Both the position numbers and the translations under genes were made by a program. A model generated the notes under the pieces. It searched no databases, had not been told where the DNA came from, and worked only from the letters and a program-made list of their open reading frames with translations. Source: Desulfonema limicola (GTDB lineage Bacteria > Desulfobacterota > Desulfobacteria > Desulfobacterales > DYRC01). Taken from it: a stretch of 9,919 nt of DNA. Positions 6,701 to 9,919 of the stretch are shown one piece after another; the first letter of the stretch is position 1, and the number at the start of each line of letters is the position of its first letter. The DNA lies in the NCBI GenBank assembly GCA_020718925.1, contig DYRC01000143.1, forward strand, positions 1 to 9,919. Reading direction: 5' to 3'.

Positions 6701-6705
6701 GCTAT

Positions 6706-7119
6706 GTGGCATCTGATGATGACAGGAGTGTGACAGACTATACGCTGAATCAGGTTCAATTGGAAAGGATAGAAAAAATTCTTGACAGCGATTTGGTCAG
6801 AAGCGGCATAAACAGCGTTCTGATGATTGATATGGCGGGAAATATTATTGCAAAAGGTGATAACGGAAAATGCAATCACGACGTTTATGCTTTGGCGGCG
6901 CTGGCGTCTGCTAATTTTGCGGCAGTGGATACAATGGCGAATATCGTCGGAGAAGACTTTTCCCTGCTGTTTCATAAGGGCGAACATGAAAGCATTCATT
7001 TCAGCAAGATATGGAACGAATTTCTGCTGATCAGCTTGTTCGGCAAAGACGTATCGCTGGGATTGTTACGTCTTAAGATAGCGGAAGCTATTGAAAAAAT
7101 AAAATCAGTGTGGCATTAA
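6706..7119 (+). CDS. MglB-like roadblock/LC7 protein, copy 1
   Basis: This 137-aa single-domain roadblock/LC7 protein is of the type that acts as GTPase-activating partner of MglA in bacterial cell polarity. Motifs shared with MglB include LMIDMAGNIIAKGD (39-52), LAALASANFAAVDTMA (63-78), the LFHKGE loop (88-93) and LGLLRLKIAEAIEKI (118-132). I chose GTG 6706 because of the AGGAGG before it and because the resulting N-terminus (MASDDD...TDYTL) lines up with the paralogue at 7760. About 101 of 128 aligned residues are identical to that paralogue. Copy 1 lacks one residue (Glu) in the GED-FSLLF loop, an in-frame 3-base deletion. Unlike M. xanthus MglB it ends right after the final helix with no C-terminal extension. 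MglA starts 22 bases after its stop. Expected location: cytoplasmic, possibly at a cell pole. Confidence 0.85.
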   Translation: MASDDDRSVTDYTLNQVQLERIEKILDSDLVRSGINSVLMIDMAGNIIAKGDNGKCNHDVYALAALASANFAAVDTMANIVGEDFSLLFHKGEHESIHFSKIWNEFLLISLFGKDVSLGLLRLKIAEAIEKIKSVWH

Positions 7120-7141
7120 TGTCAGTTGGGAGGGATTTACC

Positions 7142-7747
7142 TTGGCATTTGTCAATCTCAAAAATAAGGAAGTCCAGGCAAAAGTTGTATTTTACGGTCC
7201 CGGCAGAGGGGGCAAGACAACCAATCTGGAATATATCTACAATAAGTTTCGGGATAGAATCAAATCCGACATGGTCAGTATCAAGACTCACGGAGATCGG
7301 ACTCTGTTTTTCGATTTTCTTCCTTTTGACATCGGAAAAATAATGGGCTACGATGTGAAAATTCAACTTTACACCGTACCCGGTCAGGTCAAATATAATG
7401 CTACCCGAAGGTTGGTATTGAAAGGCGTGGACGGCATGGTTTTTGTGGCGGACTCAATGGTGGAGCAGCGGGAAAAAAATCTGTTGTCGCTTAAAAATCT
7501 TCAGGAAAATCTGACGATTTATAAAAAGAGCATTTTCAAAATACCGTTGGTTCTGCAATACAACAAACGCGATCTTGAGAAACAGGGAATACCCGTCATG
7601 CCGCTGGACATGATGGAAAAAGATTTGAACAGCCAGTTGAAAGTCCCTTATTTCGAGGCCAGCGCCTTAGCGGGAGATAACGTCATCAACACCCTGAAAA
7701 AGATTATTTCGTTAACTATGGCATCCTTGCAGAATGTTCTGAAATAG
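7142..7747 (+). CDS. mglA: MglA-like small Ras-superfamily GTPase
   Basis: MglA is a cytoplasmic GTPase that in Myxococcus marks the leading cell pole and recruits motility machinery when bound to GTP. The 201-aa protein has the P-loop GPGRGGKTTN (19-28), the switch I segment GDRTLFFDFLP (51-61), TVPGQ (78-82), NKRD (141-144) for guanine binding and EASA (172-175). The MglA-specific intrinsic arginine finger Arg53 and catalytic Gln82 are both present at the same numbers as in M. xanthus MglA. This supports an active GTPase needing an MglB partner to complete the site. The P-loop reads RG where M. xanthus has LC. The start is TTG with GGGAGGG (7128-7134) seven bases upstream; the N-terminus MAFVNL matches the family start. 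It sits between two MglB-like genes. Confidence 0.92.
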   Translation: MAFVNLKNKEVQAKVVFYGPGRGGKTTNLEYIYNKFRDRIKSDMVSIKTHGDRTLFFDFLPFDIGKIMGYDVKIQLYTVPGQVKYNATRRLVLKGVDGMVFVADSMVEQREKNLLSLKNLQENLTIYKKSIFKIPLVLQYNKRDLEKQGIPVMPLDMMEKDLNSQLKVPYFEASALAGDNVINTLKKIISLTMASLQNVLK

Positions 7748-7759
7748 GAGGGTAATCAC

Positions 7760-8185
7760 TTGGCAGACAATTATGATGACGATATCAGTTTGACCGACTA
7801 TACCCTGGGTCAGGATCAGCTCGAAAAAATCGAAAACATTTTGACAAAGGATTTGGTTGACAGCGGTGTTCACAGCGTTTTGCTGATTGATATGGCAGGA
7901 AATATCATTGCCAAAGGAGATTCCGGAAGATATGAACATGATCTGTACTCCTTAGCTGCGCTCGCTTCAGCCAATTTTGCCGCAGTGGATACCATGGCAA
8001 AAATTGTCGGGGAAGACGAGTTTTCACTCCTGTTTCACAAAGGCGAAAACGAAAGTATTCATTTCAGCAAAGTTCATAGCGAATTTCTGCTTATTACCAT
8101 ATTCGGCAAGGAAATTTCGCTGGGGCTTCTGCGTCTGAAAGTTGCGGAAGCCATTGAAAAGATTAAAAGCGTATGGAGCCTATGA
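7760..8185 (+). CDS. MglB-like roadblock/LC7 protein, copy 2
   Basis: This 141-aa roadblock/LC7 protein is the close paralogue of the one at 6706, with about 79% identity over the shared core. It keeps the complete loop GEDEFSLLFHKGE (84-96), which resembles the GENEFPNQFHEG of M. xanthus MglB, so it looks like the more canonical copy. The start is TTG with AGGAGGG (7746-7752) seven bases upstream; this site overlaps the mglA stop codon. The differences cluster at 29-32, 54-60 and 105-107 and could tune dimer or MglA contacts. The two copies may form a heterodimer, or serve as separate homodimers with different activity, for example GAP and exchange factor. The sequence alone does not decide. 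Like copy 1 it has no C-terminal extension. Confidence 0.87.
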   Translation: MADNYDDDISLTDYTLGQDQLEKIENILTKDLVDSGVHSVLLIDMAGNIIAKGDSGRYEHDLYSLAALASANFAAVDTMAKIVGEDEFSLLFHKGENESIHFSKVHSEFLLITIFGKEISLGLLRLKVAEAIEKIKSVWSL

Positions 8186-8200
8186 TAGGAGGATAAGCCA

Positions 8201-9109
8201 TTGAGCGCCGGTAAGGACAAAGGCATCTCTGATCAGGTAGAAAGCCGACTGGATGATATTTTTGCAGACGGCGGGGAAGCGTCGGCTGAAAAATTCGATG
8301 ACACCAGTACTGTTGTCGAAGTCAGCAGCCGATTGGACGATATTTTCGGCAGTGATGATGATAAACCCGTTGCGCCGGTAAAAAAAGCTTCTGCCAATCC
8401 GCCGGCACCTGCAAAAAAGCCGGAAAATAAGCCCCCGGCAAAACCAAAGGCGGACCCTGCCAAAACTGCGTTGATCAGCGATTTGAAATCTGTGGTTCTT
8501 GCTCTTGAGTGGGAAATCACAGATCAGGTGATGCAGAAATTAGGCGAGGAAATTGCAAGGCTCGAAGTATCTTGCAAGGAAGACAAGATTGTTCTTGCCT
8601 TTCTTCAACTGCTGGGATCGTTAGGCAAGTATATTCAGAAAAAGCGGGCTGACGCGCATCCTGAGTCTATCAATCTGCTCCATTCTGTGTATGAGAATCT
8701 GGAAACCGTCATGCTTTCGCAGGAGTTGAATGATGCTGCGAAAAAGAAGATGCTGGTTACCCAGGTCAACAGATACAAAATACTCAAAGAGCAGATCAGT
8801 GTTCAGAAACCTTCGGAAAAAGAAGAAGAAAGGCGTCCTGAAAAACCGGCGGTTCCGACTCGGATACCGGAAGAAAAACCGGCGCCGGTTTTTGTCGAAG
8901 AACCTTCTGTTATTTCTCCGATAACTTCTTCCTATCTGATGAGCGAAGAGACAGATATGGAGATCGGACTTCCGAGAAAAACAGGAGATGAGGCTTTTGC
9001 GGAAGGAACTGAGGAAATCATCAGAGCTGTTCGGGAACTTCAGCAGACCATCAAAGAAGAGTTCAGCGCACTGAGAGCCGAATTAAAGCTGTGGAGAGAA
9101 AAGAGATGA
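8201..9109 (+). CDS. Uncharacterised adaptor-like protein with duplicated SRLDDIF motif
   Basis: I cannot assign a named family. The 302-aa protein has four parts. Residues 1-52 are acidic and disordered-looking, with two near-identical motifs VESRLDDIF (13-21) and VSSRLDDIF (41-49). Residues 53-88 are a Pro/Lys/Ala linker. Residues 89-200 form a helical domain (key stretches LALEWEITDQVMQKLGEEI and LLGSLGKYIQKKRADAHPE), which I recall as recurring in sulfate-reducer proteins of unknown role. A second Pro/Glu/Lys-rich linker (203-262) leads to a C-terminal coiled coil (268-302, EEIIRAVRELQQTIKEEFSALRAEL). No signal peptide or membrane segment is visible. The start is TTG with AGGAGG (8187-8192) eight bases upstream. 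Its stop overlaps the next start (ATGA). Its place after mglB-mglA-mglB suggests a scaffold or effector of the GTPase; this is inference. Confidence 0.8.
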   Translation: MSAGKDKGISDQVESRLDDIFADGGEASAEKFDDTSTVVEVSSRLDDIFGSDDDKPVAPVKKASANPPAPAKKPENKPPAKPKADPAKTALISDLKSVVLALEWEITDQVMQKLGEEIARLEVSCKEDKIVLAFLQLLGSLGKYIQKKRADAHPESINLLHSVYENLETVMLSQELNDAAKKKMLVTQVNRYKILKEQISVQKPSEKEEERRPEKPAVPTRIPEEKPAPVFVEEPSVISPITSSYLMSEETDMEIGLPRKTGDEAFAEGTEEIIRAVRELQQTIKEEFSALRAELKLWREKR

Positions 9110-9591
9110 TTGTTTTTTGTGAGGAATGCGGAGAAAGAAACAACATCGCTCCCGATACCTTGAAAGGAGGTCCGAGTCGATGTCAGGCATGTAACAGCAT
9201 TCTCCGCTATACTGCCCCTACGCTCCATCCGACTGATGTGAGCAGCATAGGACGTTCTGCTGCTTACTCTCAGTTGGAATTGCGTATGGGAGACCGGGTG
9301 ATTGAAATCAGCCAGATTCGTCCCAGCGTTACCATGGGACGACAGGAACATAATGATCTTGAAGTCGTGGACACCCGCGTTTCCCGCTCCCATGCCCGCA
9401 TTGAGTATCGTGATGGCAAATTTATGATTATCGATCACAGCACCAACGGTACGTTTATCCAGATAAAAAACAAACAAGGCGTCAACCTCAAGCAGGAAGA
9501 ACTGGAGTTGGAAGGCAGCGGCATTATTACTCTGGGCAGAAAGCTTCCCCCGGATTCGCCTAAAACCATTCATTTTGCTATTAAGGGGTAA
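9106..9591 (+). CDS. Zinc-ribbon and FHA domain protein
   Basis: This 161-aa cytoplasmic protein has an N-terminal zinc ribbon (Cys5-x2-Cys8 and Cys26-x2-Cys29, in the style of MJ0042-type fingers) and a C-terminal FHA domain. The FHA hallmarks are Gly78-Arg79 (TMGRQEHND), SRSHA (93-97) and STNGTF (112-117), so the phosphothreonine-binding residues are intact. FHA domains bind phosphothreonine peptides, which implies a Ser/Thr kinase acting on a partner; none is in the window. I prefer the ATG at 9106, with GGAG (9093-9096) upstream and ATGA overlap with the preceding gene, to an in-frame GTG at 9091 that has no ribosome binding site. Being the last gene of the MglA/MglB operon, it may read the phosphorylation state of a polarity or pilus component. 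It overlaps the convergent gene by 11 bp. Confidence 0.85.
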   Translation: MIVFCEECGERNNIAPDTLKGGPSRCQACNSILRYTAPTLHPTDVSSIGRSAAYSQLELRMGDRVIEISQIRPSVTMGRQEHNDLEVVDTRVSRSHARIEYRDGKFMIIDHSTNGTFIQIKNKQGVNLKQEELELEGSGIITLGRKLPPDSPKTIHFAIKG

Positions 9592-9919
9592 GCCAGAACT
9601 CCCAAGTGGTCTGATCCTGCCCTGATTCCACCGCACGCCCCGCATAACTGAAGACCATTGCTTCCACGCCCCAAGCTATCGGTATATCCTGCTTAAAATG
9701 CCATGTTTCAATCTTCACAAGATGCCCCGAATCCGCAAGAAGCCGGGTATCTGAAATTTTTCCCTGAGCATCCAGCAGATGAATCTGAAGCCGGAAATAT
9801 TCAATCGTTGAAAAATTATTGGCAATCCCCTTGCCCAAATCAACAGAACCGGAAATCCGAAGAGTGTTCTGAGTGCGCTGACACTGATAATTCACGCTCA
9901 GATCATCATTTTTCCAAAC
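9581..9919 (-). CDS. Hypothetical protein, C-terminal part (runs off the window)
   Basis: The - strand frame is open from the window edge (9919) to a TAA at 9581-9583, giving 112 residues with no stop, so the gene starts outside. A GTG at 9893-9895 lies inside this frame but has no clear ribosome binding site. I do not recognise the family. The text is beta-rich, with regular patches such as NTLRISGSVDLG and FRLQIHLLDAQG and an aromatic end (TTWEFWLTP). This looks like a beta-sandwich domain with a conserved C-terminal tail, perhaps from an exported or envelope lipoprotein; that is inference. Its 3' end overlaps the FHA gene tail by 11 bp in convergent orientation, with no terminator between. 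Confidence 0.65.
   Translation of the reverse strand, partial: VWKNDDLSVNYQCQRTQNTLRISGSVDLGKGIANNFSTIEYFRLQIHLLDAQGKISDTRLLADSGHLVKIETWHFKQDIPIAWGVEAMVFSYAGRAVESGQDQTTWEFWLTP

Noticed and set aside
6616..6705. Longer N-terminus (TTG 6616) for the first MglB-like protein
   Set aside because: The extension covers the promoter and leader, has no ribosome binding site, and has no counterpart in the paralogue. GTG 6706 has AGGAGG and aligns with it.
1..9919. CRISPR array, tRNA, rRNA or insertion sequence
   Set aside because: I saw no regularly spaced repeats with spacers, no tRNA-like cloverleaf and no transposase.

Overview
The window looks like a piece of a deltaproteobacterial (Desulfobacterota-type) chromosome. 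This rests on family content, not on a marker gene: NtrC-type sigma-54 response regulators, a KdnA-type aminotransferase, a bacterial MglA/MglB GTPase module, and a central domain (8201-9109) that I remember mainly from sulfate reducers. Base composition is moderate. Almost everything is on the + strand and tightly packed.

Block 1 (264-6597) reads as one long operon, broken by a repeat-filled gap at 3239-3387. It starts with a sigma-54-dependent response regulator (264-1696) split by a 2-bp frameshift. Next come a GmhA sedoheptulose-7-phosphate isomerase (1693-2310) and a deoxyhypusine-synthase-like protein that seems to lack the catalytic lysine (2294-3238). After the gap come KdnA, the PLP aminotransferase that makes 8-amino-Kdo (3388-4578), a small calcineurin-type metallophosphoesterase (4583-5203), and a PilR-like sigma-54 response regulator (5200-6597). 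GmhA and KdnA point to LPS inner-core sugar synthesis (heptose and amino-Kdo). Neither response regulator has a histidine kinase in the window.

The 3239-3387 gap holds two perfect hairpins, an 18-bp tandem duplication and a five-run G-quadruplex motif, all in the presumed leader of kdnA.

Block 2 (6594-9591) is a second operon with its own sigma-70-like promoter (TTGACC, 17-bp spacer, TATAAA), preceded by a perfect dyad. Its genes are an MglB-like roadblock protein, the MglA-like GTPase, a second MglB-like roadblock protein, a 302-aa low-complexity/helical protein with a duplicated SRLDDIF motif, and a zinc-ribbon plus FHA protein. The first four genes use GTG or TTG starts, each behind a strong Shine-Dalgarno. 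MglA/MglB are known in Myxococcus as the polarity switch for motility. With a PilR-like regulator next door, a role in type IV pilus or gliding polarity is a reasonable inference.

The least described parts are the two-MglB arrangement with its downstream adaptor-like and FHA proteins, and the lysine-less DHS-like protein placed between GmhA and KdnA. At the right edge a partial - strand gene (hypothetical) converges on and overlaps the FHA gene.
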